IMG/VR virus record: IMGVR_UViG_3300030616_000020
Span: 1-64,000 of that record
Reading direction: 5' to 3' (one strand)
Source: a virus
Length of the DNA stretch: 64,000 bases
The notes under the pieces are model-generated. The model did no database searches and was not told where the DNA came from. It was given only the letters and a program-made list of their open reading frames with translations. Position 1 is the stretch's first letter. Each line of letters begins with the position of its first letter. Both the position numbers and the translations under genes were made by a program. Shown here piece by piece: positions 51,984 through 60,382 of the stretch.

Positions 51984-52025
51984 TTTAAAAAAGAAGGTGT
52001 AAAAGATTTCTCTTCTACACCTTCT
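51984..52025 (-). terminator. Rho-independent terminator after the Ubl gene
   Basis: Minus strand AGAAGGTGTA and TACACCTTCT form a perfect 10-bp stem with a 14-nt loop, followed by TTTTTAAAATTG. It would separate the replication/Ubl transcript from the E2-like/JAB/E1 transcript, or attenuate it. Confidence 0.85.
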
Positions 52026-52050
52026 TCCCACATTTAGAACAGAAATTGTA

Positions 52051-52770
52051 TCAGTCGATATACGTTGCCTGACTCCTGCTGGTCCGAAGCTTCCGATGGA
52101 TTTCCTTTGCCTCTTTCTCAAGTTCTTCGGCAGTGTATTCCAGAATTGACGGAACACCTTGACCTGAGCTGATTGCATTCAGGACGATTTCATCAACAGC
52201 CTTGTTGATTCTCTCCCTTGCACCTTCGATAATTTCGATAGGATCAACAGGTTTCGGATCAGCCTTCTTCTTTCCGAAGAGACCTTTCTTCTTCTTTTTC
52301 TCAGGAACAGCAGCTTTCTTTGCAGGAGCAGCTTTCTTGGCTGCTGGTTTGGGAGCAGCTTTTGTAGCAGGCTTGCTTTTCTGCCTACGATAGTAGTCCT
52401 TCAACCTTCTCCGAAGGTCTTCAGTACCACCCTGCATATTCAGGCTGCAACCTTTGTTCCTGTTCAGCCAGCTCATGTGACTCCTCAGTTCATTGTAGTT
52501 GGCTGCATTGATGTCGTCCAGCTTCTCGACACCACCATCGGTTTTACGTCCACTCTTGACCTTTTCAGGGACAAGAAACAGAACAAAGTCTCCTTGCGGA
52601 AGGACTGCATCGTCCATCTGAAGGGTTGCTTTAGTGGATCGTTCCACCACCCTCATTCCGGACCATTTGACTTGGCGCATCTCTTTTTTGAGTTCACCAA
52701 AGGTTCTTGCATCGGACTGATGCTTGATCAAATCCTTCTGCGAGGTTAGTTTTATTACGACTTCTCTCAT
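52051..52770 (-). CDS. Ubiquitin-like (beta-grasp) protein with basic extension
   Basis: Codes for 239 residues. Residues 1-75 have a beta-grasp pattern (REVVIKLTS, TFGELKKEM helix, then LPQGDFVLFLVPEKV), like the C protein of PRTRC systems. Residues about 85-130 resemble a SAP-type helix pair (GGTEDLRRRLKDYYRR). A Lys/Ala/Pro-rich linker (about 133-185) and a helical tail follow. The C terminus is ATYID, not Gly-Gly; an internal GG sits just before TEDLR. It overlaps the RusA-like gene by 4 bp. The Ubl call is by fold pattern plus the E1/JAB context. Confidence 0.65.
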   Translation of the reverse strand: MREVVIKLTSQKDLIKHQSDARTFGELKKEMRQVKWSGMRVVERSTKATLQMDDAVLPQGDFVLFLVPEKVKSGRKTDGGVEKLDDINAANYNELRSHMSWLNRNKGCSLNMQGGTEDLRRRLKDYYRRQKSKPATKAAPKPAAKKAAPAKKAAVPEKKKKKGLFGKKKADPKPVDPIEIIEGARERINKAVDEIVLNAISSGQGVPSILEYTAEELEKEAKEIHRKLRTSRSQATYID

Positions 52771-53267
52771 GATTGAATGTTTTTGTTTTGAACATCTATT
52801 AACTTCAAGTTGAAAACGAGTTTACGATCCTCCTTGTTATCAATGAAGTGATAACGAGTTCGTCCGCTTTCCTGTACATAATCCGGATTGTCGTCCGGAA
52901 TGATATTAGACTCTTGTAAAGCATCCTCAAACCATTTCGTCCATAGCCATAGATTACTCACGTCAGGCATTTTGCCTCTACGTACTTCGTAAATATCTAA
53001 TGAAACGGATAACTTGTGGGAGGAGCCAACAAAAATGTGATTGTTCAGCTCTTTGATTTGCTTGTCAGTAATCTGCTGTTTGATGTACTTAGATAAATAT
53101 CTGTGATAGTACTCAGTAATTTTTGATCTTAACCTGTAATGCATTGTAGCATTGTACAATCCTTGACCATTGATGGTCCAGTATCTCATCCTTCCGGATT
53201 TCCTTGACTTCTTCGCTATGACATACCTGTACTCAAAGTTAGGAACAGTAATTTGTATGTCCTTCAT
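52767..53267 (-). CDS. RusA-like Holliday junction resolvase
   Basis: Codes for 166 residues. The RusA metal site is seen as KLSVSLDIY (D91), then MPDVSNLWLWTKWFEDALQ (D102, N105) and NIIPDDNPDY (D125, D126), in the order typical for the family. It resolves four-way junctions formed in recombination or replication. The primase gene overlaps its start by 29 bp and the Ubl gene its end by 4 bp. Confidence 0.75.
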   Translation of the reverse strand: MKDIQITVPNFEYRYVIAKKSRKSGRMRYWTINGQGLYNATMHYRLRSKITEYYHRYLSKYIKQQITDKQIKELNNHIFVGSSHKLSVSLDIYEVRRGKMPDVSNLWLWTKWFEDALQESNIIPDDNPDYVQESGRTRYHFIDNKEDRKLVFNLKLIDVQNKNIQS

Positions 53268-54285
53268 TCTTAAGGAACTGTGTTACAAGTTTATCAAACT
53301 CTTTTGAGCTGTACTCTTTTACAAAATCAGAAGGGTCTTTCGGTTCACCAACAGGATTGTGGGTAAATGGTAAATTGAACTTCTCTGCAAAACCTTTTGC
53401 GCCATCTATTCCACCTTCATCGTTATCAAACCAGACATAAATGTTACTGAATCTTTTTTTCAGCTTTTCCATTACCTGTTCCGGAATAAACGAATGCTCA
53501 TTGTTTGGAGCTATAGCCCAATAACCAAGCATGTTAAAGGTCAAAATGTCCTTATAAGACTTGGTTATGAACAGAATATCCTGTTTGTTCTTAGGAAGTA
53601 GAGTCCATCCTTGTACGATGGTGTTATTGACATTGGTTATAAAGCGATATCTTCCTTTTGTCTGAGGAAAGTAAAGCTTTCTCCTAAATACTCCTTTGTG
53701 CCAGTAGTATTCAAACGAATAAGCAAGTTGATAAGGATTGACACGGTAAAAAGCATTGTCCTTAAACCTGCTATCAATTCTGTAGCTTGCTATCGAATAA
53801 ATCTTATGGTATTTAAGTAGTAGAGGAGGGATTTCATATTGCGCCCAATACTCTCTGTCAAGCTTAGTCCATCTTCGAGGTTCAATCTCTATAATGGTAG
53901 GTTGACGTTCAAACTGCTTCACATCGAAGTGTACCTTCTCAGGTGTCTCCATTGAAGCATTGACTCCGATGGAAGCAGAAGAACCTAAACCAAGACCGAA
54001 GTCCTGATTTATGATGCTAAGTGCGCCCTGAAAATCTGTATTAAACTTTCTCGCAATATAATCAAATACTCTATATCCTTGTGGTTCACCGAAATCCTTG
54101 TAAAGTAAGTCTCCTTCCCACATTATAATATGGCACGACGGTCTGGTATCTTTACGAAATTCACTCTTAAACATTCTGTCAATTGCTGAAAAGTTCTTAC
54201 AGTATGCCTGAAATAACTGATAGCTGTCAACGTGTTTAAGAATGTTTTCTTTCGTAAGTCTTTTTTCAGACGGTGTAAATGCCAT
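53239..54285 (-). CDS. DnaG-type primase
   Basis: Codes for 348 residues. The C-terminal half is a Toprim domain with 'DILFITKSYKDILTFNMLG' and 'IYVWFDNDEGGIDGAKGFAE', the metal-binding D-x-D. The N-terminal ~100 residues match the DnaG lead (YQLFQAYCKNF...DTRPSCHIIMWEGDLLYKDFG), but the zinc ligands are mostly lost. It makes RNA primers and works with the DnaB-like helicase encoded upstream. Confidence 0.85.
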   Translation of the reverse strand: MAFTPSEKRLTKENILKHVDSYQLFQAYCKNFSAIDRMFKSEFRKDTRPSCHIIMWEGDLLYKDFGEPQGYRVFDYIARKFNTDFQGALSIINQDFGLGLGSSASIGVNASMETPEKVHFDVKQFERQPTIIEIEPRRWTKLDREYWAQYEIPPLLLKYHKIYSIASYRIDSRFKDNAFYRVNPYQLAYSFEYYWHKGVFRRKLYFPQTKGRYRFITNVNNTIVQGWTLLPKNKQDILFITKSYKDILTFNMLGYWAIAPNNEHSFIPEQVMEKLKKRFSNIYVWFDNDEGGIDGAKGFAEKFNLPFTHNPVGEPKDPSDFVKEYSSKEFDKLVTQFLKNEGHTNYCS

Positions 54286-54293
54286 ATTAAATA

Positions 54294-55085
54294 CTAAAAC
54301 GGGTCGTCGCCTTTCTTTCCTTCTTCTTCAGCACCACCTGTATCAGGTCGTGTGGAAGGCTCACTCCACTCTGCGAAAGCGAAGGAGTTTTGATAATCCT
54401 CTTTAATGGCATAACCATTAGAGGTTTGGTTCCTTACATGAGATTCCCAATAGTTTGTCCGCTTATTTGAAGCACGATCAAAATACTTATTGTAGACGCT
54501 CTGATACTTACCGTCACGAACAGTAAGAAGAACCCGAACTTCGTTATCTGCATTACCTGCAAGAAGACCATGAAGTTCAGAATAGTCTTCATCAAAGATA
54601 GCAAGAAAATTGTCCATCTTTGCCTCATCATCCGGTCCAATGTTCAGCCAATTTACAAGGAACAAATGTAAGTCAGCTTCACCTACATGACTTCTACGAG
54701 CAGTCTCGTGTTTGAACCATGTAAGACCTGTTGGTGGATTCTCAGGGTCTCCCTGAGCAGACCAAGCGGTACGACCAAAATCATTGATCCACTCGGACTT
54801 ATCTCCTTCCCTATTCACCCTATACTGATTTTCGAGGAAGAAAGCGACCTTGGTCATGATCTTCTCACCTTCAGGGCTTTCACCGTGAAGATGGAAGTCA
54901 AGTCTCAGTTTCTTCACTTCCTCTTCGACAGTCAGGTAGACAGGATCGTTTTGAGGTTTATAGCCCATCTCCTCCAACTGTGCTTTTGTTGGATTGATAG
55001 CTACAACCTTCATGTTATGAAGTCCTGTATAGAGTTTGATCTCTCTGAATACCTTTTCGTCTGATTTGTTTGGATTAAACGCCAT
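54294..55085 (-). CDS. ssb: Single-stranded DNA-binding protein
   Basis: Codes for 263 residues. The C terminus GGAEEEGKKGDDPF is the acidic tail with terminal Pro-Phe by which SSBs recruit partners. The body is beta-rich with Trp/Tyr (GRTAWSAQGDPENPPTGLTWF), fitting an OB-type or crAss-like SSB. It lies between primase and Sak4-like ATPase, a standard phage replication order. Confidence 0.7.
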   Translation of the reverse strand: MAFNPNKSDEKVFREIKLYTGLHNMKVVAINPTKAQLEEMGYKPQNDPVYLTVEEEVKKLRLDFHLHGESPEGEKIMTKVAFFLENQYRVNREGDKSEWINDFGRTAWSAQGDPENPPTGLTWFKHETARRSHVGEADLHLFLVNWLNIGPDDEAKMDNFLAIFDEDYSELHGLLAGNADNEVRVLLTVRDGKYQSVYNKYFDRASNKRTNYWESHVRNQTSNGYAIKEDYQNSFAFAEWSEPSTRPDTGGAEEEGKKGDDPF

Positions 55086-55121
55086 AATTTTTAGTGAATT
55101 TTATACGGTTGAAAAATAGGA

Positions 55122-55802
55122 TTACCCCTCATAGTACCCGTTGATCGTCTCAACTACTTTCGCAAGATCATTTGGGACATGGAGGGTAGCGAACATCCCT
55201 TTTGGAGATTTCGCAGTGGTTGTTCCATCATTTTGGGTGATAAAGGTATATTCTAATCCGTTCTTTTCCTTATTTTTTTGAACATCTGTAAAAAGCACAA
55301 CTGTAAATAATCCTTCGAGAGTAACTTTGTCATCAAGCAATTTTCCGATTGTCTTTATCTTTCTCTTTGGCTGGAAGTTCTCGGTAATGATCTCATCATG
55401 GCTCAGAAACACAACTTTCAAGTCTGCTCTTAGACTCTTAGCTGCATTGATCACGTCCCAAACATGCTTTGCAATATCTGTAAACTTCTGCCAACCAGAT
55501 TCATTCGCCCTGTTCATAAACTCAGTGGACATAATGTACTGGAAATCATCTATTACGATTTGCTTAATTTCAGGACGGTTCTCATTGATATACTTGAGAA
55601 CCTTCACAATCTGAGCTGAATCATGACTGATTAGAAAATTACCGCCTTCTTGGATTCCTGTCTTGTAATTCTGCTTCCACCCTCGAAAAGGAAGCGGTTT
55701 ATCAATGATACCAATGATAACCGTTTCCTTAGGATCGAGAGTTTCTACGGAAGTCGATTTACCAGTTCCGGTTTGTCCTACTACTGCAATAATTTCGCTC
55801 AT
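55122..55802 (-). CDS. Sak4-like RecA-fold ATPase
   Basis: Codes for 226 residues. Walker A GQTGTGKST at 9-17, Walker B IKQIVIDDFQYIM, a sensor-like VVFLSHDEI. The short single-domain ATPase next to ssb is typical of the Sak4/AAA_24 group, which helps single-strand annealing. No DNA-binding extension is seen. Confidence 0.8.
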   Translation of the reverse strand: MSEIIAVVGQTGTGKSTSVETLDPKETVIIGIIDKPLPFRGWKQNYKTGIQEGGNFLISHDSAQIVKVLKYINENRPEIKQIVIDDFQYIMSTEFMNRANESGWQKFTDIAKHVWDVINAAKSLRADLKVVFLSHDEIITENFQPKRKIKTIGKLLDDKVTLEGLFTVVLFTDVQKNKEKNGLEYTFITQNDGTTTAKSPKGMFATLHVPNDLAKVVETINGYYEG

Positions 55803-55805
55803 GTT

Positions 55806-56375
55806 TTAAAAGTTAAAACCAGAAAATCTGATAAGATAGTCTTCCAGACCCGTGCCGTAAGCATCAGTCGGGTTGTATCCATACTCAAAATATTTCATCA
55901 CTCCTCCTGCACCAGCTAAATGTGCTGCTGCAAGCAGACCGCTTTTAGTGATTTCAACACCACGGATGGTTATTCCGTTGTACTGATGAATTATTTCTCG
56001 TAAGTGTTGCTCGTTTTTGGTCAGAAGACGAATCATAGCGGTGTCTTGTTCCACCTCTGACCAAACCAAAGGGTTACGCATGAAATCTGTAAAGGATATA
56101 TTTCCAAATCCACAAGATTTACGTGCGAGATAGCCAAACTGATACTTTCCTATATAACCAAAACGGTTATATGCTTTAGGATTACCTCTTGATTCTGAGT
56201 AAGCTACAGCCTCAAGGAATTTTTCAAGTTCCTCTTGTCTCCTTTTCTCATCCAATCGAATTTGCATAAGTATTCTATACTCATCAATTTTTTCATTGGA
56301 TAAGTCAGGAGCATAAGAAATTTGAGAGAAAGTAAACAGCACAATGATCAGTAAGAATAGCTTTCTTCTTTTCAT
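55806..56375 (-). CDS. Lysozyme/transglycosylase-like endolysin with signal sequence
   Basis: Codes for 189 residues. N-terminal signal or anchor MKRRKLFLLIIVLFTFSQISYAP, then a charged linker and an SLT-like domain: AVAYSESRGNP with candidate catalytic Glu61, followed by NRFGYIGKYQFG, the usual continuation in lytic transglycosylases. It cleaves peptidoglycan, for exit or entry. It is placed inside the replication block between the DnaB-like and Sak4-like genes, rather than beside the holin-like gene. Confidence 0.75.
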   Translation of the reverse strand: MKRRKLFLLIIVLFTFSQISYAPDLSNEKIDEYRILMQIRLDEKRRQEELEKFLEAVAYSESRGNPKAYNRFGYIGKYQFGYLARKSCGFGNISFTDFMRNPLVWSEVEQDTAMIRLLTKNEQHLREIIHQYNGITIRGVEITKSGLLAAAHLAGAGGVMKYFEYGYNPTDAYGTGLEDYLIRFSGFNF

Positions 56376-56396
56376 AATGGTTGTTTTCGTTCGACA

Positions 56397-57350
56397 TCAA
56401 TCATAGTCCAAGACCTGATTGTATTTCAAGTTGTTCCTCATTTTTGCAATAAACGGTTCGGTCTCACGAGTCTTAATGAAGTGGAAATATATTATTCCTT
56501 CGACAGGTAAATCCTGAGGACCGTATGCCCTGAGGTTCAACAATTCGGGACGATGTGCTATCATAAAAATATCTGAATACTGATATAGCGCATCAGCCCC
56601 AAAAACATCCGATTTCTGTGGGTAGTGAAGGTTCTTGTTCTGTATTCTTTCTACAGCCTCAATCGCCCTATTCAACTGACTCACAATAATAAAGGATGCT
56701 TTTATTTTCTTCTTGAGTTCATTAAACATAGCAGCTAGTTCATATAGCACCTGATTTTGATTTTGCTCTCCGAACTTCTTGACTAATATTGAATGATCAA
56801 GAGTAACTAGAACTCCACGATCTATGTTACATTCCATTCCCATAGCGAAGTACTCAATTGTATTTTTGATCTCTTCTACTGTACCGGGAATATCTACATA
56901 CCATAGTGGTAAGTCCTTAATACTTTCTGCATAATTAACGGCTTCTTGATAAGTGTCTTGTTTAATATTTAAGTTAGGTTGCTCAGTATCTGCATTATAA
57001 ATCTGCGTAGTCGTCATCTGCAATTTCTTGGAAATCTTTCTACCAACAAGCCTTCTTGCTATCATCTCAAAATTGAATGACAGCACTGCAAATTTCTCAT
57101 TTGGGTTAAGAGCGAAAAGTCCACTTTCCAACTCATTGAGAATTGCAGTTTTACCACTACCTGACATTCCTGCGATAGTGATAATTGATCCCCATTCGAT
57201 ACCGTTCATTCCTGCTTTGTCAAACTTTCTCCACGGTGTCTTTAGGGATTTAATCTGATTATCCATTCTACCCCTGATGTAGCGCAATTCTTTCCTTGCT
57301 GCTTCCTCAAGGGATAACATGGGTAATATTCTAGACGATTGCTCTGCCAT
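56397..57350 (-). CDS. DnaB-type replicative helicase
   Basis: Codes for 317 residues from the ATG at 57350 (GGGAAAG upstream). The RecA core has Walker A GMSGSGKTAIL at 61-71 (K67, T68), 'RGVLVTLDHSILV' as Walker B, and 'FIIVSQLNRAIEAVE' as sensor motif. The N-terminal domain of cellular DnaB is missing, as in many phage forms. It overlaps the 204-residue gene by 20 bp, a candidate loader. Confidence 0.85.
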   Translation of the reverse strand: MAEQSSRILPMLSLEEAARKELRYIRGRMDNQIKSLKTPWRKFDKAGMNGIEWGSIITIAGMSGSGKTAILNELESGLFALNPNEKFAVLSFNFEMIARRLVGRKISKKLQMTTTQIYNADTEQPNLNIKQDTYQEAVNYAESIKDLPLWYVDIPGTVEEIKNTIEYFAMGMECNIDRGVLVTLDHSILVKKFGEQNQNQVLYELAAMFNELKKKIKASFIIVSQLNRAIEAVERIQNKNLHYPQKSDVFGADALYQYSDIFMIAHRPELLNLRAYGPQDLPVEGIIYFHFIKTRETEPFIAKMRNNLKYNQVLDYD

Positions 57351-57945
57351 AATCTTTCCCTTCCTCTTTATTATTAGATGATCGTTCAGTAAGTGCTTCA
57401 CACTCTGCACTTAGAGTCGAGCCTACACCACGTTTTTCAATGAAATAGTGTGCTAATTGCATATAGGCATATCCTTTAAGGGAAAATCTTTCTACGTAGT
57501 CTCTTGTAGCTTGGAATATCTGCTCTAGGGAATAGTCGTGAGTATTTACAAATTTAATCATTTTCTTGATAACTTCATCCTTATTGCCTCTGTATCTGAA
57601 ACCTGCCGTGTTTACACCTTCGGGGAATATCTCCCTCCATGACTGAATCCACTGACCGACTTCCTTCGCTGTAGTTATCTTTTTCTTTGTTCCAACATGC
57701 TTTTTAAATAAATCTTCACCTGCTTTTCGTAAAGTAATATCTTCAGGGTCCTTACCATACCATTTGACCAATCCACTTGTCTCCAATTGTCTTACTCCAC
57801 TTGAAAATTCCATGAAATTATCATCATATGCTATCTTCAGAAATTCAAATTGTTCTTCGTAGACAAGAATCAGGAGTACAAACTCGAAGAAAGTCATCGA
57901 CGGTTGAAACTCCTCATATATTGTCAAGTATCTCTGATCAATCAT
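57331..57945 (-). CDS. Winged-helix/replication accessory protein, possible helicase loader
   Basis: Codes for 204 residues. Residues 1-80 read as a winged helix (TFFEFVLLILVYEEQFEFLKI...GLVKWYGKDPEDITLRKAGEDLF); the second half is helical (WIQSWREIFPEGVNTAG...DYVERFSLKGYAYMQLAHYFIEKRG). The latter resembles helical domains in primosome or loader-type phage proteins. It directly precedes and overlaps the helicase gene, supporting a loader role, though no ATPase motif exists. Confidence 0.55.
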   Translation of the reverse strand: MIDQRYLTIYEEFQPSMTFFEFVLLILVYEEQFEFLKIAYDDNFMEFSSGVRQLETSGLVKWYGKDPEDITLRKAGEDLFKKHVGTKKKITTAKEVGQWIQSWREIFPEGVNTAGFRYRGNKDEVIKKMIKFVNTHDYSLEQIFQATRDYVERFSLKGYAYMQLAHYFIEKRGVGSTLSAECEALTERSSNNKEEGKDYGRAIV

Positions 57946-57947
57946 GG

Positions 57948-58130
57948 TTATGAGATATTTAGGTGTTTGTACTGAAGTCGCACATCCTCCTCTTCAAGTG
58001 ACGACAGAGTACTGAAGATGATGTCATCCTCAGTAAACTCTGTGTCAAATGTTTCATTAAGAATTTGGCATAACGTCCTGATATCCGGGATTTCTTCCGG
58101 AGTATAATCAACCTCAATGAGGCTAATCAT
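57948..58130 (-). CDS. Small acidic protein, unknown function
   Basis: Codes for 60 residues if it starts at 58130, where ATG overlaps the SF2 helicase stop by 8 bp (ATGATTAG); an in-frame ATG 63 bp upstream would lie inside the helicase gene. Acidic, two helices (PDIRTLCQILNETFDTEFTEDDI). No family recognised. Confidence 0.5.
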   Translation of the reverse strand: MISLIEVDYTPEEIPDIRTLCQILNETFDTEFTEDDIIFSTLSSLEEEDVRLQYKHLNIS

Positions 58131-59460
58131 CAGGTCCAACGTGAGGGATAGCGACTTTTGTTTTAATTTCAGACTTTCTATAATCGAAGTCATTTCTCAA
58201 AATAAAATCGCTGTTTAAATACACTGCTTCACTCAAGTCAAACTTCTTAGTCATATTCTTGAACCACTTGTCGCTTTGAGTTCCGGGAACCCTGATGATC
58301 CACATGTCAGCGTGTTCATCAACAGCAAGCCTGTCAAGCCTACCCTTTTTCTGTTTAGACTTGGTTGCAGAGCCAATATATGACTCCATTATCGCATGAG
58401 TTGCACCTACAAGATTTAACCCAAGCGTAAGAGAATTACAGCTACCAAGCTCCTTGATCCTTCCGTCGTTGAATTTCTCGATTAACTGAGCATTCAATTT
58501 ATCGGAGTTCTTGGAGTGAACTGTATATTTACTGATCTTATCAGCTTGAGCTGTAAACTCAGAGAACACAAGTACTTTAGCGTTGGGCATCTCTGCTCTG
58601 ATTCCACCACTGATACGTTTTGCTATTCTTCCTGTCGAAGGTAAGTTCAACAGAAAGTTCTTTCTTGCTTTAATAGCATTCATATATACAGCAGCAGCAC
58701 CTTTCTGCTGAGTTGTACCTCTGCCTTGCCAAAACCACAATCTTGCATCACGGAACCAGTCAGTAGAGCCTTGAGCCATCATGAGTTCCTGACCTTTCTT
58801 CATTCTTTCGGTCAGATAATCGTAATACTCTTTCTCTCCTCTTTCATAGTCTTTACCTCTGTATGTGACAATGATTCTGTCTTCATCTGAGAGGTTGTGA
58901 TTTACGATAAAGAATCTGGTCTTGTTTATCAGACCATCTTCTGCGGAATTGTAGTACTCATATACGATAGGACAAAATCTATCGTAATAGATTTGCTTGT
59001 CATTATCGTCAGTAATATCATGGGTTGCAGTCAATCCGAGAATATACTTGAACTCGTTGTTTTCAAGCAACTTACTATATTCCGGGGTCATGATGGTATG
59101 AATCTCGTCAAGAATAACGAAATCATACTTACGATCAGTCCATTTATAGCAGGTTTGAATATTCTCCATTTCAATATTGAGAGTCCTTGAAGGTCTCTCA
59201 CCATCGTAATCAATTGTCCACAATCCATCTCTCCACGGTTCAAATCCCCATTTAACCAGTTCATCATACCAGTTTTTCTTGAGGTTTGTTCGTGGTGAGG
59301 TTATCAGGACATTTGTTATATCATCCTGATCATGGATGAACAGCGTGGCTGCTCTACTTTTACCTGTGCCGGTTTCAAGACATAATGTACCTATACTACC
59401 AGCATCGACGAATGCTTTCAAAGCCTTGCTCTGTAGCTCGTCTTTAAGTTTATCTATCAT
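58123..59460 (-). CDS. SF2 DNA helicase (UvsW/SNF2-like)
   Basis: Codes for 445 residues. Motif I ETGTGKS (29-35), motif II DEIH (118-121), motif III GLTATHD, motif V-type LNLVGATHAIM, and motif VI KKGRLDRL. Two RecA domains without additional fusion. It likely remodels replication forks or recombination intermediates, as SF2 helicases of crAss-like phages are thought to do. It overlaps the small 84-residue gene by 4 bp. Confidence 0.85.
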   Translation of the reverse strand: MIDKLKDELQSKALKAFVDAGSIGTLCLETGTGKSRAATLFIHDQDDITNVLITSPRTNLKKNWYDELVKWGFEPWRDGLWTIDYDGERPSRTLNIEMENIQTCYKWTDRKYDFVILDEIHTIMTPEYSKLLENNEFKYILGLTATHDITDDNDKQIYYDRFCPIVYEYYNSAEDGLINKTRFFIVNHNLSDEDRIIVTYRGKDYERGEKEYYDYLTERMKKGQELMMAQGSTDWFRDARLWFWQGRGTTQQKGAAAVYMNAIKARKNFLLNLPSTGRIAKRISGGIRAEMPNAKVLVFSEFTAQADKISKYTVHSKNSDKLNAQLIEKFNDGRIKELGSCNSLTLGLNLVGATHAIMESYIGSATKSKQKKGRLDRLAVDEHADMWIIRVPGTQSDKWFKNMTKKFDLSEAVYLNSDFILRNDFDYRKSEIKTKVAIPHVGPDD

Positions 59461-59711
59461 AAATTTTCCTGTGAAATATTCTTATAGCCCATTTGTTTAA
59501 GTTCGCTTCTGTTATATAATCTCTCTATCTCTAAACCCTCAGCAATGACCTGTTGTTCGGTCATCTTCCAACCAAGAACCTCTCCTCCGGGATTGATTCC
59601 CAGATCATGCGCTTTTGTTACAGCTTCATGAAAATTAGAAGCTCTTACAATAGTGCATCCGAGGTTAAGGTTCAGATCAGGGTCTCTGAACGATAACCAT
59701 GTATACATCAT
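59457..59711 (-). CDS. Small protein, unknown function
   Basis: Codes for 84 residues. The pattern 'TWLSFRDPDLNLNLGCTIVRASNFHEAVTKAHDLGINPGGEVLGW' suggests a small alpha/beta fold of strands and one helix. It overlaps the helicase start by 4 bp (ATGA). No function assigned. Confidence 0.6.
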   Translation of the reverse strand: MMYTWLSFRDPDLNLNLGCTIVRASNFHEAVTKAHDLGINPGGEVLGWKMTEQQVIAEGLEIERLYNRSELKQMGYKNISQENL

Positions 59712-59716
59712 TTAGA

Positions 59717-59857
59717 TTAGGTTTTTGAGTTATTAAATGCTTCGTCACAAATACAAGAGGAAATCTTCATATGGCAATGAGGACAGATACCCTTTCGTTT
59801 AGCCTCCTTTCTTCTTTGATACTCCTGTTCGTAAATCTTCTCATCTGCTTTCATCAT
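59717..59857 (-). CDS. Small zinc-knuckle protein
   Basis: Codes for 46 residues. A basic N-terminal helix (EQEYQRRKEAKRKG) is followed by CPHCHMKISSCIC, i.e. CxxC...CxC, a compact zinc site. It overlaps the 42-residue gene by 4 bp and precedes the 84-residue gene by 5 bp. Confidence 0.6.
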   Translation of the reverse strand: MMKADEKIYEQEYQRRKEAKRKGICPHCHMKISSCICDEAFNNSKT

Positions 59858-59982
59858 TTTGTATTTTTAATGGTAGCAAGACGACCTTCGAGCTTTCTTT
59901 GAGCTTCAGGGTTTCCTTCAAAACGGAAATACTGTTGTTCAAGTCGTCTGATCTTTTTCACGGTAGATTTTTCTTTCGCCAT
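59854..59982 (-). CDS. Very small basic protein
   Basis: Codes for 42 residues, Lys/Arg-rich throughout (MAKEKSTVKKIRRLEQQYFRF...), probably helical. The 4-bp overlap with the zinc-knuckle gene and AT-rich leader support translation. No function assigned. Confidence 0.5.
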   Translation of the reverse strand: MAKEKSTVKKIRRLEQQYFRFEGNPEAQRKLEGRLATIKNTK

Positions 59983-59992
59983 AATCAGTTAG

Positions 59993-60382
59993 TTATAATT
60001 CAAAATATTGATCTGCCAGCTTATTATACTCGTACAAAGGTAGTCCCATTTTTCTTGCGATCTTCCTTATCCTTAAGTTGTTGATTGTACGTGCAGTAAA
60101 CATGCACACTCCAACAGACACAAGCACAAAAGCAAAAATGTAGGTTGGTATTGCAATAAAAGTTCTCATGGGTTTTCCGGTAAAGTCACTGACGACAGTC
60201 CCAACGAAACCTATGATAAAAGAAATAGCAAGAATCCATACCACAATCCTGCTGATTGCGACTTTTGGAACTAAATCTTTGTTAGTCCCTTCTTTGGAGA
60301 AATGCTTGTAAATAAATACAACAAATCTTCCGGGGGGATACTTGTTGTAGACTGCTAGGAATTCTTCTCTTGTGATACTCAT
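59993..60382 (-). CDS. Two-helix membrane protein
   Basis: Codes for 129 residues from the ATG at 60382 (MSITREEFLAVYN). Two membrane helices (VVWILAISFIIGFVGTVV and FIAIPTYIFAFVLVSVGVCMF) are separated by a short loop; the C terminus is basic (TINNLRIRKIARKMG). It overlaps the 44-residue membrane gene by 4 bp, so the two may form a complex. Role unknown, possibly superinfection exclusion or inner-membrane lysis accessory. Confidence 0.6.
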   Translation of the reverse strand: MSITREEFLAVYNKYPPGRFVVFIYKHFSKEGTNKDLVPKVAISRIVVWILAISFIIGFVGTVVSDFTGKPMRTFIAIPTYIFAFVLVSVGVCMFTARTINNLRIRKIARKMGLPLYEYNKLADQYFEL

